Positions 58,501 to 60,821 are shown, numbered from the stretch's first letter. The stretch: DNA of 64,000 nt from CAYLPJ01 sp964385465 (GCA_964385465.1 CAYLPJ010000002.1:62001-126000); one strand, 5' to 3'. Notes: generated by a model not told the origin, from the sequence alone. Numbers and translations: made by a program.

Positions 58501-59691
58501 CTCCGGGCGCAGCGGATCGCCGTGGCTGTTGTAGTGGATCTCGTTGCCCAGCACCTGAACGTCATGCGTACCGACGGGGAAGTAGGTCGTACCCCAGAAG
58601 GACAGCGCATACGACGGATAGCCCTCCCATGGGGAGATCTTCGTGTTGCGGAAGACGTTATCGGTAACCGTACCGCCCAGGACGTTCAAGATGGGTCCGG
58701 TCTGGTTCCACTCAAACAAGTTGCTGCTGATCAACGCGTTATGCAGGTTGCCGATGTTGATCGCCTGGACAGTATCATGGATCCTGTTGTTGGCTATGAC
58801 GGGGTCCACGAAGCTGTATCGATCCGTGCCGGTGCCGCAGAAAATGCCGTAGTTCGTCGGGTTCGACAGGTCATTGTGAGAAATCTCAACGTCCGTGAAC
58901 GTCACCCCGGTCTGGAAACCGCTGGTGAACCCGAGCGCCTCCAGCGCGTATGCGTTGTGCGTGTTGTCCTCGGCGCTGACCACCACGAGGTTGTGAGTCA
59001 GATCGATGTTCTCGAAAGCCCCGCTACCCGCAGAGCTCGGCCCCGCGTCCAGGTCCTGGCCGGTGTTGATCCCGACCCAGGCGGCCGTCGAATGCAGGTA
59101 GTTGTGGGATACCAGCACGTTGCTGCGCGTGGCATTCTCCGGGCCGCGAATGCTGATACCCGTATAGAAGTCCGTGACCTCGAAGCCGTTGAACGTCACG
59201 TCGTCGGCCGCCAGGGTCACCGCGAACGGCGAGACGTCGTACGGCGCGGCGATGGTGCTCTCGCCGCCAGCCCGGCCACCATCGACCGGTGCCACGTTCG
59301 CTTGGGCGCCGAGGAGCGTCAGGGGCTTGGTGACGCTCAGCGCCTCGTCGAAGGTCCCCGGGGCGACCTGTACGGTGTCGCCGGGATCGGCGGCGTTGAT
59401 GGCGCTCTGGATCGTCGAGAAGACGTCCGTGCCGTACACGCCGGTGTGCTGGTCCGGCTCGCCCTGTCGCCAGATGACCTCGTCGCCGGCATCGAGGGTG
59501 CCGCCGTTGACGTCGACGAGGTCGCCGGCCTCGTCCACGTAGCCGACGCTCAGCAGCAGCCGCTGCTCCAGCGGCTCCATGCCGGTGTAGTCGCCGGTCT
59601 CCCGGCGTTTCGGCGCCGACGGCGTCCACGAGTTCCTGCGCGCGCGAATGTTCTGCCTCTGCCTGGCCAGTCGCCGACTTCGCTTGGACAT
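31543..59691 (-). CDS. Giant modular surface protein: beta-helix modules, PKD repeats, duplicated cohesin/dockerin cassette, 9,382 aa
   Basis: One open frame of 28.1 kb. Residues 1-50 are Arg-rich and end in MEPLEQRLLLSV, a LEPR-XLL-type planctomycete N-terminus instead of an ordinary signal peptide. Residues about 80-6,400 contain about 16 right-handed parallel beta-helix modules, each opening with an IQ-x-AIDAADPGDTV-like strand and a V-x-x-GTY-x-E turn. Residues about 6,410-7,290 are PKD-like repeats (VTVNNVAP, HQYLDDDPSGTASDDYTVDL). Two cassettes follow, at about 7,300-7,800 and 8,520-9,000: Ig-like (FNRGADLSVLNLYDG), cohesin-like (SVDLWIEYDPDLLTI), dockerin-like (LGDASGDGIYHAFDAAFI and GDVTADGTLSSLDAQYVA), second cohesin-like. 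More PKD repeats lie between them. A third dockerin (PGDANQNGYVFTPDWSG, DLNGDGAIFTQDWS) sits near 9,139, then an acidic tail of about 180 residues. AGGGG lies 8 nt before the ATG. Probably an adhesin or extracellular scaffold; the function is inference. Confidence 0.9.
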   Translation of the reverse strand: MSKRSRRLARQRQNIRARRNSWTPSAPKRRETGDYTGMEPLEQRLLLSVGYVDEAGDLVDVNGGTLDAGDEVIWRQGEPDQHTGVYGTDVFSTIQSAINAADPGDTVQVAPGTFDEALSVTKPLTLLGAQANVAPVDGGRAGGESTIAAPYDVSPFAVTLAADDVTFNGFEVTDFYTGISIRGPENATRSNVLVSHNYLHSTAAWVGINTGQDLDAGPSSAGSGAFENIDLTHNLVVVSAEDNTHNAYALEALGFTSGFQTGVTFTDVEISHNDLSNPTNYGIFCGTGTDRYSFVDPVIANNRIHDTVQAINIGNLHNALISSNLFEWNQTGPILNVLGGTVTDNVFRNTKISPWEGYPSYALSFWGTTYFPVGTHDVQVLGNEIHYNSHGDPLRPEYGARVRPGGDSATVEFHDNAFVNHGALPDALALRNYNAGTTLDAGANWWGTAEEAEIAALMGGDGDVDYSPWMTTAPGPGPQTWYVNDSIQDAVDAASGGDTIVVFSGTYVEDVVVDEAVTIQGEFTVDGTFDMTAAGARLEPGASPGIDYTGDYTMDAGSELEIEIEGATPGAGGHDQVAVTGSVTLNGPTLDVANVAYAAGAGDAFVIIDNDGTDAVVGTFAGLGEGAAVGEVDGYRLTISYAGGTGNDVVLTVTPENVWVNNDWAGTAIGADPDGAGPAGSFGYDAFAAIQDGVEAVGNGGDVVVYEGSAAYTEAVVINNKSLDLLAAAGATPWIDGTGLYGTGIDINGSTSAVVVDGFEIANSFSDGVNAEDGLTLRNTTVRDSGFNGVVVRGGAVTIESSYVVDSGILGVQVLGGGSVTVQDSEIRGSGNLGIIVTDGSAEVYDSIVTGNGRGILVTADGDATVRGSDLSGNVGKALENANNTLTVDGSGNWWGSNDESAVQAATTGYVDFTPFLDVGTDLGGAAVGFQGDTSGVNVTALGGQTGGESRLQEGVDLVDDSGVVHALGGVYTATDSALAVINHPLTLRGVGAGATILDGGTYGSGSDSSGLGTGWVRGIVVQSDHVTIQDVGLRNLMGDQVSVGGYGIVVRANPAWGVGEPTLDDVTIQDVTFDDVYTGVRSEDTTGLLIQRTSYDTSAVWTYPDGAYAYYLTGTSGQGSSGTVLRDNTVSKASIWVTGTADAVIGGATAGDGNVVTDAPYNGIWLGQQFTAGTSSSGTIRHNTVTGAQEGGIVVWNVGGESADITIQDNQVSGALSVTDPHGGISIYSGTYSSLDISRNDVSGSAGGGLTLHSSVLGNGATIADNDFSTNAGNGISLSGDVLLPAGTLMVSGNEAKSNQGGGMVLGVSPTDFIGAAVFADNDFSDNDGAGLSINRGMVELTVSGNTIEANAGNGIEVNAAGIHPIDLVDASLTDNVLTDNDGDGVDINARITGDLELARNVVTSSARGIVLEATGSVTLDSNGVSGSAGAGIVLREADGPTGGYEMAVTVADDLSGLTGNAVALDVDGASVSLTAPAIAGNDIGIRVNNDGEVNVDGGSVSGATAATQILGSGLLLDGVTITGSGTGVDADAGSVTITDSSIDGLATGIDASGTAEVDVAGSFIVNSTATGVAASGDADVTIFESELTGNALNVSGGSTATVQASFNWWGTADPTAAGVSGLVDYTPMLETGDADGGTGGFQADYAGLTVHAEGEQFGGGRIGEAVADVDTGGTVHVLEGTYTENVVLDRRMTLDGVGSGDTAADTVIESAAGNTPVIEITGSGADASNRLVVCDLRVTGATNAASGIAVTGSGTTEHLTFHNVASVDNAADGLVFDHTGTLGDVVIEDSLFADNTNRGVAVGGLFGGTQPVSFDGLELRNARISGNGLSGLTTGDADSIGVTNVVIDGTSFIGNATSPNNNTADIMVQQFDGNLAIRNVSVDGVGTYGVQIRGLGAGSGTIALENLDIDGTNAKASLLIQEFADISGLSFSGVDLVDAAGGWDDLIVAHGDSDDLDIGDTKLRGITLWGNGVDATSATFYHESTGVELDQGVMADNFQIEDQAIHAIDAPGLGVVRWNAGNLYVTPNSFVPGWGITEPSIQRGVDAADAGDTVWVQDGTYAEDVDVNKAITLAGEGTIDGALTVSDAGATLTPGFSPARFTTNGLDLASGSTFVVELDGPAAGTEYDQIVANGAVSLGGATLDASRGYDPAVGTAFVLIDNDGTDAVSGTFDGLAEGATVVLDNVPFAISYVGGDGNDVTLTLEHPTDVWVNDTWDIQADIGPAGLSFGDVVDSDTGAGDADVQDKVYGVNAFDETQMQDAIDTVADAGTVTVLAGTYDATMNIEGRAGLTVSGQSAATTTILPTGTLAWDIAPYGASRQAVVRVVDSTDIVLEGMTLDFDNVAGNSVHGLLYWNATGAVRDNVLQNMSVPAPTYYEIGSYFRAPGYSDGARAGITITGNEFLDMGRVAVVTHDYVDATIDDNEFHLTFDDFGYAIEMGSQSTGEITNNTIWGYDTEAASDGSDSAGIYIENSYTWGVAEPGFVKDVLVSGNEVYGSQMAMTIGNQFNGYAGAVDVEVTLTGNNFHDNIDYGVVITDEDASAGSSVTVNASGNTLADNGQAGYLVYTQGDGDVSVSLDGEAITGHDVGVYVDQADVSLANVDFDGTADNLTDLYLETTAGTVTIGAGNEFAGDEYFLYNASPQAFDLTAYTAANFEGLAPGTDDFAIEDAVYHAPDDPASGLLRWTPGNVYVTTPGSGENDETIQNAIDAADPGDTVNVQAGVYVEQVTVTKDLTLLGAGEASTTIEAPAADRALSIGHDGTVYDYILGAYAPADTIDVRIEGVTVDAAGENKSAGTDRFAGVFLRDVKDAGGTMAGLFASTVGNFAATPAYESWGVRVHGDSALTLDDLDVSGYTRDGVVVNGDGDVGADPAVTVSGSVVSGSATALNGIQFGYGATGSITGNEVTGHSRTAPWAGVGVLVFESPGVTVSGNQLSGNEVGISVAEGSDGAVVSGNVLASNPGLGIQINDSDGVEVIGGNQITASGWGMSLSGSDGATISGNTITDSGTTGIQINDSDNNDVSGNTLTASAGTENSAVAFSGGATGNVLEGNDITLPSTGGGLLYAVHVVSGSGSNTIRDNTIGGARRGVQIDGGNAGTLTTIEYNEISNADFAAVGINSGSHVIHGNTFTSNGRGVEFWGAEDVTITNNFLGDAVYDVVNAGAFSGTVVVRENRFGTASFGRALMVRQPGGHVDASQNYWNVTDPTGVAAVVGTQNNATVDYTPWFEYATDVGGDATDGFQGDYAHLHVDDTPQTGPLGRIQEGVSLVTSGGTVKVHDGTYPEAIVIERPVLLTGDAGSTTVAGPGPDAPVIEGAALPAGSNGIDVSGGADDVTIEGFVIRNFQTASAGNGVGVRIYNATTDPTTGVTVRDNRLTDNEWAGIMAWSDGRNVYDDLDLSYNVVEMGSWSPNHNVYGLELTNAANSTVSYNTVSGGYAGLVATAQAADGRTVHADGNTFAHNTVSDSELTNVQITAYPLSGSGVAGIDELTFDQNVLSNDRTAVLAYPAGGTLSNFQFTGNDIDVADPVGGPLGRLHAVYLSGVGGSSTFSDNDVELAGTTAEPWFDGVEISGGATGDWTLNANGITGAQLGSGSAGLYAPLHSGASMDIDDLDVTGFSLGAIIADGSATIDDSSLTGNDTGLRATNATVTVRDTDLTGNASRGVHVTGGAAVDLGTDTGANAGNNDLSGYVPYTTYAVYNENLAASEPDVYAYGNDFGVPFTPAIESVLWDDTDDATLSQVLFDGAAVTAPEVWVDDDWVSLGLGETVDHDGDPGTAEKTIGVDAFGTIQEGIDGVADSGTVYVLTGQYDGGIRWGGKALSLLGAGTDEVDGSVINVAPGTTGLRIGDGTDGVLVTNFRFVGDGQQPASHAYGDGETAIYFTGWDGANPISDITVTGNVIADVDRAIITGANLLDSEISDNLIEGTTDWWSILVQTWDGDEYLDGLTIHGNTIRNTTSLPIAIMNYGSSPDVYNITVSDNRIYGNDVSDPRSDGDHIWNREGQTAGIHARYGIENLTITGNEIYDNQDMSGIGLWGSGAGYDNLVITNNLVHDNTGHDGFTSWTSPPQVRTDPEYVAAGLKLGFNLGGDKATWQISGNAFYNNTEQLHYDGDDANGLLDVGANWWGSTDEATVTAGIAGSGASYVDFTPYLGSGVDTSADVGFQGDFSTLYVTDDGEQTGSAGRIQEAIDLVTNSTVHVHAGTYTAPVTIDKAVELLGPQAGVDVATRTAGDDTTEAVLDFSGVNNGIVVQSADVEIDGFDIAGDAGTNFGIYVAAGAADVTNVLIENNFVHGMAAPNTPYSNRAYGILADANYGAGGSIADLTIQDNAVYEIGGVDLGGGNMAGGFGLSLHEIAGSGAAGTGVLVSGNAFRDIRDGHVAADPSQDVYWVGTAVALQQLGDALPSEGASITGNTYTDTAIGVSAHGDADTTIAEALADFSGVDLYVLNWGYDTVGPLATVNEAMLSKYAKAYTNDLLGTVGFDDSHGYFRLIQDAIDASQAGGLVELTAGTFEEDLAIDKTVTLRGAGQAATAIDYTGQGGVNNAGMHVTADNTVIEDLTLTRSGALSTPRYGLKVRTADGVTIQDVTIANSYRTGLDVLGASNMLIDGVTLTDNGGHGIQLLDVDGVTVRDVAISGSGWNDISVATWGRYSPLGVSGVVIEGTNSFAGNATDNGGLQIEMGNYADPLNPEPITWSNDPADNADLTIQNADFSYVLGGPTSDNDNIYLRFFDTLAHARSAAEGAPAHIAAHDRYIQDADGFADQTNFYVYDLAGDTMSIQAAVDAAVADDVVNLYAGTHGGDVTVDKALTVTGPNVGLHPDRDTRNPEAVVDGEIALDADGITLEGIAITGGNHAVRGAGSGTTHDDITLRDLDIYGQTGGVGAVQPIVMGFGHGGGLSSSNWSITGSRIRDIQGDDATGIVLFNVTGLTISDNVIRHDDQAYEGRRGMNLDGVRDATVTDNVVEMGATSTDNSTRFYDARYQLQISNSDRDSQNIQVVGNEFRDAYDGIVTLGNGVVDGLEIRDNLIEDNFLGFRPLAGMNAAGGGVQNVLLADNEIVNHLHTGLYLVVGDSPAGMFAEVEIEGNTLTGSKRGVYVTGGAVADLGGGSLGSLGDNDLSGYTGVDGNYAVKNANAVASAHPDVYAENNAWGTTVPAMIEQVVYDDTDDAALTRVIFTNPQGPASATPVFVDDDWAGTAMGAGIDHDADSNTPDLIYGVDAFPDIDLAIDGVTDAGTVNVYEGTYTRFDADKAVTVQPYGPDTAQTQLVDLAGVEQGVKITASNVTIDGLEIAGDDSTMYGIYIAGGSAGLSNVTITNNLIHGMAAPHGDFSQSYGVLADSKAGGSAGTLSGLSITGNEIYDLGDGSASAGVGLSLHEIAGAAAGDGVTVTGNAFANIASVPAGGYLASGIGVGLHGSEDFAPSWGSPSSGAQISGNTYDSVDVGVFAYGENTTVDEDATSFTGALIYVLDVGTNATVEATGLEPYAVTDTVAPLAAYGLGDSRAFTPLIQTAIDISEAGGTVDLSAGTFDESVNLNKKVDLIGAGMGSTTIDATGSSALNITASGNSTADRLTVSDLAVTGAASHGIRGSNLSHLAFTNVGSSYNDSDGFHLSGIDDLVMTNIQATNNGQAQPGTVGKGIGLMSVRDAVLTNITATDNWDAGLGFGARGVYGDTDGVTIDGGTFNSNGDAAMLQQASGINFYLGPNADTDGGADIKNVTIDGSIFAGHNSQAGITMYNESAGRWIEGIDIGQTDNDVFLPNNNAGVWVYGGVRDVDVTATFRRGMASPGVGMLLLDDLANGRSYSDIELADSSFGGIGGGGLDYDHDNPAISMVAVDPTGTIPGAFYGTGDLAVSNTDFEGADSGSAILGDHFAIEDLVVHAIDAAGAGLVTWNPGHLYVTTDSYAVPVNSDPSIQRAINAATAGDVIDVQAGTYTERLSVNKSLTLQGAQAGVDARGRSAGETVVTEAGMGTPNPDVLIDVTADNVTIDGFELVGDQTNTTADTSVIRAWNDGLTVQNSIVDGMHGIVYKGGDGVTAFQNAFDVSKLGVTIQPGATTNANISSNTFALDTANAVGGESAMYLTSVTGATISGNVASGFVNGNAVGGSNVTTVDVTGNTFSGNRKGVNFWGATSDVDVTGNTISGSSNAGINLKGQNLTISGNILDGNAVGVEIGYHVAPSTDASISGNTWQNMAGTVGISVGGSGPIDVTIDEAIDGAATAIEVAAGDVLVTGSEISNSTVAGVAVSGGTVTVTGSDLTGNATGVLVTGSGAASIVNNPATITGGTVGIDVDGGTAMVENTDLTGNTIGLLIQNGGTADAGQPAGSTDDFTGLGVSAGGNDFTGYAAATAASGAIVNANAAPAVGPTTTPPDVTAFANTWTDDSPAGIEDAVWHDADDNALAFIDYETLADFSFSLSDHDIDEGDTVTLTGSFTNDPQTHTLTVQWGDGETDVVTIPQNTFSFSIDHTYADDNPATNTPSDDLAVSIALEDSSGDVATGGDTVTVHNVAPQLSAANVTASIDEDGVATLSGDIIDPGVEDTFTLAVTWGDGDTDTYTYAAGTTTFSETHQYLDDDPSGTASDDYTVDLTLTDDDTGEATDSLTVTVNNVAPVIDSLSVTDTDENGTVTLSGAYSDTGTQDTHELTIDWGEDTPETVTVSGGTFSVTHQYLDDNPTATASDGYDIDVTLTDDDGGTDTGTVTATVSNVAPQLANVTLTPAIDEDGTVTLAGEIVDPGTEDAFTLFVEWGDGDTDTYTYAAGTTTFSETHQYLDDDPSGTASDDYTVDLTLTDDDTGEATDSRTVTVSNVAPQLQNVQIAPSSIDEDGTVTLTGEIVDPGTADTFGLVVEWGDGDTDTYNYAAGTTTFSETHQYLDDDPSGTASDTHTVTLTLSDDDGGSDTATESVTIDNVAPAPVIIGAPASSPEGTPITMHVEENDVGTQDTFTYAWSVTKDGSPYATGTPTDQRTFTFTPDDDAEYEVFVTVTDDDTASAGDSVTIDVTNVAPTVALSGPASIDEGQLYSLTIPAAQDPGDDTAQGYWIFWGDSANPLPEFQANPGTYTHEYDDDEHVSGPISVTVVDEDGVHSDAGILARTVNNVDPTATLVPGSAVPEGSDSLVFFVSQNDVSDSDQAEGFTYGYDFNNDGDFDDPGEIASTTSFTAVVPGMYLDDNPSKTIRAEIRDDDGGVSSYTTTILVSNVAPVVDAGADEAAFNGDPLTHTVTFTDPGDDDPWTVSVDWDYDGTFDPEPSFDVPTRTFDITHTYAAVGTYTVAVQVDDNEGGQDLDTFDVLVQNNTFRVVGFTPNDSGFDVQFNRGADLSVLNLYDGYPNFTLSPADIAVQGAVNGAIDGSMMWDPATNTLRWVQTGGVLAPDAYTVTLASGDDAFQDASGSDLDGDGDYFAGGDYTANFTVTDGTRAVYIPDFARGPYQSVNVPAAEAGVPSTDGLPVMVDLADGITSVDLWIEYDPDLLTINSISLGDGPAAAGWAGLLVNDTQPGVRKVSLFGSTPLGGADVELLDIDAEVPGAAPYGASQAIRITNLRLNEDAIPAKADRAVQKVALLGDASGDGIYHAFDAAFIQRVVVDLDTGFSAFSWTDPIIVGDVTADGTLSSLDAQYVAEESIGIDHAEIPDVPAQFTPGSNVAGVDPLIGMGDYNADRGDLVTVPVTIDDAHGLLGANLWMTYDTDQLDLANGDISLGSTFDGLTGWFLFPNVQDATGEIAIALFSFNPVPDHRDGSLVDMDFTVRSDAPAGTSDLHIVENPKSLNEGNLTMTTDDGSITIPVGVTITGATAGDEGSSITLGSDIVGADGSVTYDWSVTKGGLPYAVAGPTDQAGFTFTPDDDAEYVITLDVEDAAGNTGTDTHTINVANVDPSIAAVDNDGPVDEASPVTVTVDASDVAGVEDPLAYEFDFDNDGTYEVGPQSGNQATHTYGDDGTYTVNVRVTDGDGGVATGSTTVTVENVDPQNLDAAISEPRIEGTAITVAGSATDPAGANDPLTYEWEVLKNGLPYASAAGLDMTEFEFTPDDDGSYEVTMTVTDGDGGSSSTSQTIAVGNVLPAPQIVSITQPRVEGTAVTVTGSATDPAGANDSLTYTWEVLKDGSPFDSASGVDMTGFTFTPDDQGQYDIVLTVTDDSGTVVADSVRMTLAPSEVYSRDPIAIVGGWMQMGRVGTADRTDANGVGEADFEFGRLSAYLATSDMPQVGSDLDKYGVAMDGEIVSVVGHTVTYSGTWYIVADGYGYGTDDYLEKGTFTLAAEYTPDWSTARVTGVLTPEAGTRQPTGWPVPVDWSPAGEGYLDATFATATNELAGTLSAGNTAEASITVDNVDPQNVAITGPTTGDEGDLLSFSGSATDPGDDTLSYSWSVTKDSVAYATGTPTDQQTFDFTPDDNATYVVTLTVSDEDGGSTTVDQTVVVANVDPAPVITNLPAGNTSPEHETLTLGVDENDPGSADTVSSYAWTVTDTGTGTVIATSSTDTIAFTPEEGTYEVTVEVTDDDGGVGTATETLTITHVTFRVKTFTQTPSGFAVEFNRAADMSAINLYDGLDAAADVADVTVTDSGGDPVNGSLVYDAATNTATWVVSGGVLAADTYTVTLRSGSAGWKDAREGELLDGNADDTTGDDYSTSMTVTAAPTPIVSIADVVRGPDQAVDIPATGTGLPITVESAGGVTSVTVRVPYDTSLLTVSGATLGADVPGDWTLTDTSSAGVIELTASGATALTASPAEVFSIDASVPVGAAYGAARVLAFETAEVNGAAATADAGMQKVAYLGDASGNREYSAYDAALIARVTVDLDSGFDSFALTDPTLIGDVTADGTLHSMDASKVAGLSVGMTEPTVPALPASNSAQTPTGVLDPTLTIPTDLLGAPGGVVNAVVDLDVEAGAQVLSLNLDVYYDTTLLDLSGGDVSAIGLLDNADWMVFPSVDDATGHARVAAFATVGITGEAYGDALNLAFHVDDAATSGATTLDLEAQANETLPTTAVDGQITIDADAPAVSQMYVSSTQWTPMFLAALGGTGYAIPDGADQMTTLPWFNIDQVKIAFNEDVNVSQGDLAIYGVNVADYTISGFDYDEAEMVATWTLDEWVPTDKLLVVLSDAVTDEAGNALDGEWDNGADAYPSGDGDAGGDLAFRVNVVPGDANQNGYVFTPDWSGIRSRLLEMVGTSEYDIMEDLNGDGAIFTQDWSAARARLLQILPTGEPTVPPAGESSTSAATQSAAAAMLPLVSGRTRRTRASDEPTAAATATAATGAAGRPENDRSEPASIDTSADVAVDLTPDLLAMAPMGGSLVASAPAAGETDETLPAAPAMEFDEPCCDALLPEHLTGQGLADIDLAPAVDAETMADDQAEGELDSELDVWELLAESRPVDILDDTKALGE
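39281..39441 (-). repeat. 161-bp perfect direct repeat, copy 1 (PKD region of the giant gene)
   Basis: Base-for-base identical to 39878-40038, 597 bp (199 codons, two PKD-like units) away and in the same frame. It encodes a PKD segment ending in TLTDDDTGEATDS. A third, diverged relative lies at about 39001-39140. Identity at the DNA level, including synonymous sites, points to recent duplication or gene conversion. Confidence 0.9.
39878..40038 (-). repeat. 161-bp perfect direct repeat, copy 2
   Basis: Second copy of the repeat at 39281-39441. Recombination between the copies would delete or add exactly 199 codons without a frameshift. Confidence 0.9.
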
Positions 59692-59747
59692 TCTTTCAGC
59701 CCCTGTCCCGCATGGGGACGGTTATGACAGCGGAATACGAGCCGGCC

Positions 59748-59770
59748 GCGAAGGCGTACGGCGCCTTCGC
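59748..59770 (-). promoter_or_regulatory. Hairpin in the 5' leader of the giant gene
   Basis: GCGAAGGCG and CGCCTTCGC form a perfect 9-bp stem around a 5-base loop, about 57 nt before the start codon. It lies within the predicted leader of about 260 nt and could affect stability or translation. Confidence 0.5.
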
Positions 59771-59958
59771 GCAGGGAAACCACAGAAACGCGGATCCCTC
59801 AATGGCCCGGACGTACCGCCATGTTCCTCTACTTTGGTGGTGTACTACACTTTGGCATACAGCGCCCCGTCCCCGTGTGGCGTCTCCTTTATTGCACCGC
59901 TACAAGCGAGCGGGGCGCACGTTGCGACGTTCGTGATCCCTCGCAAAAGCAGCCAGCG

Positions 59959-59986
59959 ATTATAGCGGCTTTTCCCAAACCGTCAA
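59959..59986 (-). promoter_or_regulatory. Sigma-70-type promoter of the giant gene
   Basis: On the minus strand TTGACG (59986-59981) and a perfect TATAAT (59964-59959) are 16 bp apart. Transcription would begin near 59952, giving a leader of about 260 nt before the ATG at 59691. Confidence 0.72.
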
Positions 59987-60654
59987 CATATTCCTTGAAT
60001 TAAGCATTGGTTAGGACGCCTGCGGTATATGCCGCTTATAGTGGGTGGGGTATTGCACTTACATCTTTTGCAGCTCACTCGCCCAATCTAGGAATACTCC
60101 GATGTGCTCTATAGGATTTTTGGTGTTTCAAACACATGATGGCCGAATACAGGCCCGGAGGCCCCTCCTATCAGTCCCAAGGTATCTCCTGTAGTTCCCA
60201 ACTGAACTCTGCCCCGATCTGTCCCCTCACGCCGCCAGATATACCGCACAACTACGGTACGCTAACGGCTTTGCGACGAAATCGCGGGCAACCCGCTTGC
60301 CTCCCGAACACCCTCTCTGGCAAAGACGCATTTGCGGTCTTGCTCGTTGTGGGCAGACCGCAAACACCACAATGCCCCGCCACCTGTCGTTCAGGCGCCC
60401 GGGCATCACGCTCACCCGGCTTGTCGGGCGAGATGCGTGGCAGTTGGGCGAGTTGGAGCGGGCCGCCTCCGAGCGCCCCGGGCGGGTGCCGGCGACGCCG
60501 GACAGCCCCCGGCGAGCAGCGGCTCTGCCATGGCCGCCGGACACCGTTGCCGACGCCAGGGCCGGCCCGCGGGAGCAGCCCCCCCCCAGCCGGAGCGTCG
60601 GCGAGGGGTCCGCCCGAGGAGCGTCCCGGCCGCCCCGCACCGGGGGGCGAGCCG

Positions 60655-60797
60655 GTGTCCACGCCGTGTCCACACCCGTCCCACTGTCCACACCCGCAAC
60701 CGGGTGGACAGCGACCTGTACATACGTAAATCAATTTCATGTAACGCTTTACATTACAATGTACTGGCATGTGTCCACGGTGTCCGGGGGTGGACAC
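60655..60797. repeat. Cluster of TGTCCAC direct and inverted repeats around an AT-rich core
   Basis: TGTCCAC occurs forward at 60656, 60667, 60685 and 60772, and inverted (GTGGACA) at 60704 and 60790. Two pairs form hairpins or dyads: CTGTCCAC/GTGGACAG at 60684-60711 and GTGTCCAC/GTGGACAC at 60771-60797. They bracket about 60 bp of AT-rich DNA. The motif resembles a diverged DnaA box (TTATCCACA), but no replication gene is nearby. An operator array or terminator pair past the glycosyltransferase gene is also possible. Confidence 0.6.
60739..60754. promoter_or_regulatory. LacI-type palindromic operator candidate
   Basis: ATGTAACGCTTTACAT is palindromic at 14 of 16 positions with a CG-containing centre, the general shape of operators for LacI-family regulators. 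It sits in the middle of the AT-rich core between the two TGTCCAC dyads. No LacI-family gene is in the window. Confidence 0.35.
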
Positions 60798-60821
60798 AAC
60801 CGACACAGAGCCCCCGAGTCA

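Larger units (their letters stand above)
59692..60821. other. 1.1-kb non-coding region upstream of the giant gene
   Basis: No credible gene was found here; the open frames present are shadows without family motifs. The part 59,820-60,350 is clearly AT-richer than its surroundings and holds the giant-gene promoter, the interrupted palindrome GTGTTTCAAACAC (60123-60135) and small hairpins (for example GCGGGCAACCCGC at 60284-60296). The part 60,400-60,650 is very GC-rich and featureless to me. The part 60,655-60,800 has the TGTCCAC cluster described separately. Confidence 0.6.

Noticed and set aside
40450..59440. CRISPR-like array, because of the regular repeats
   Set aside because: The repeats are protein-coding, diverged and much longer than CRISPR units, with no unique spacers and no cas genes.
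31471..59727. Plus-strand open frames of 5,374, 3,006 and 995 codons opposite the giant gene
   Set aside because: They are the exact codon-for-codon reverse complement of the sense frame, have Val/Asp/Gly/Arg-rich nonsense composition and no domains. The openness follows from the near absence of TTA, CTA and TCA in the sense gene.
60240..60345. Possible c-di-GMP-I (GEMM) riboswitch, because GTCGCAAAGCC and GGGTTGCC occur on the minus strand
   Set aside because: The pieces are in the wrong order and the element lies upstream of the strong promoter at 59959-59986, so it would not be in the giant-gene leader.
60655..60797. Chromosomal origin of replication
   Set aside because: The motifs are only distant DnaA-box relatives and no dnaA, dnaN, gidA or parAB genes are nearby; kept as an unexplained repeat cluster.
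60136..60806. Small open frames on both strands in the intergenic region (for example 197 and 184 codons)
   Set aside because: No Shine-Dalgarno, no family motifs, and a proline/arginine-rich composition expected from GC-rich non-coding DNA.
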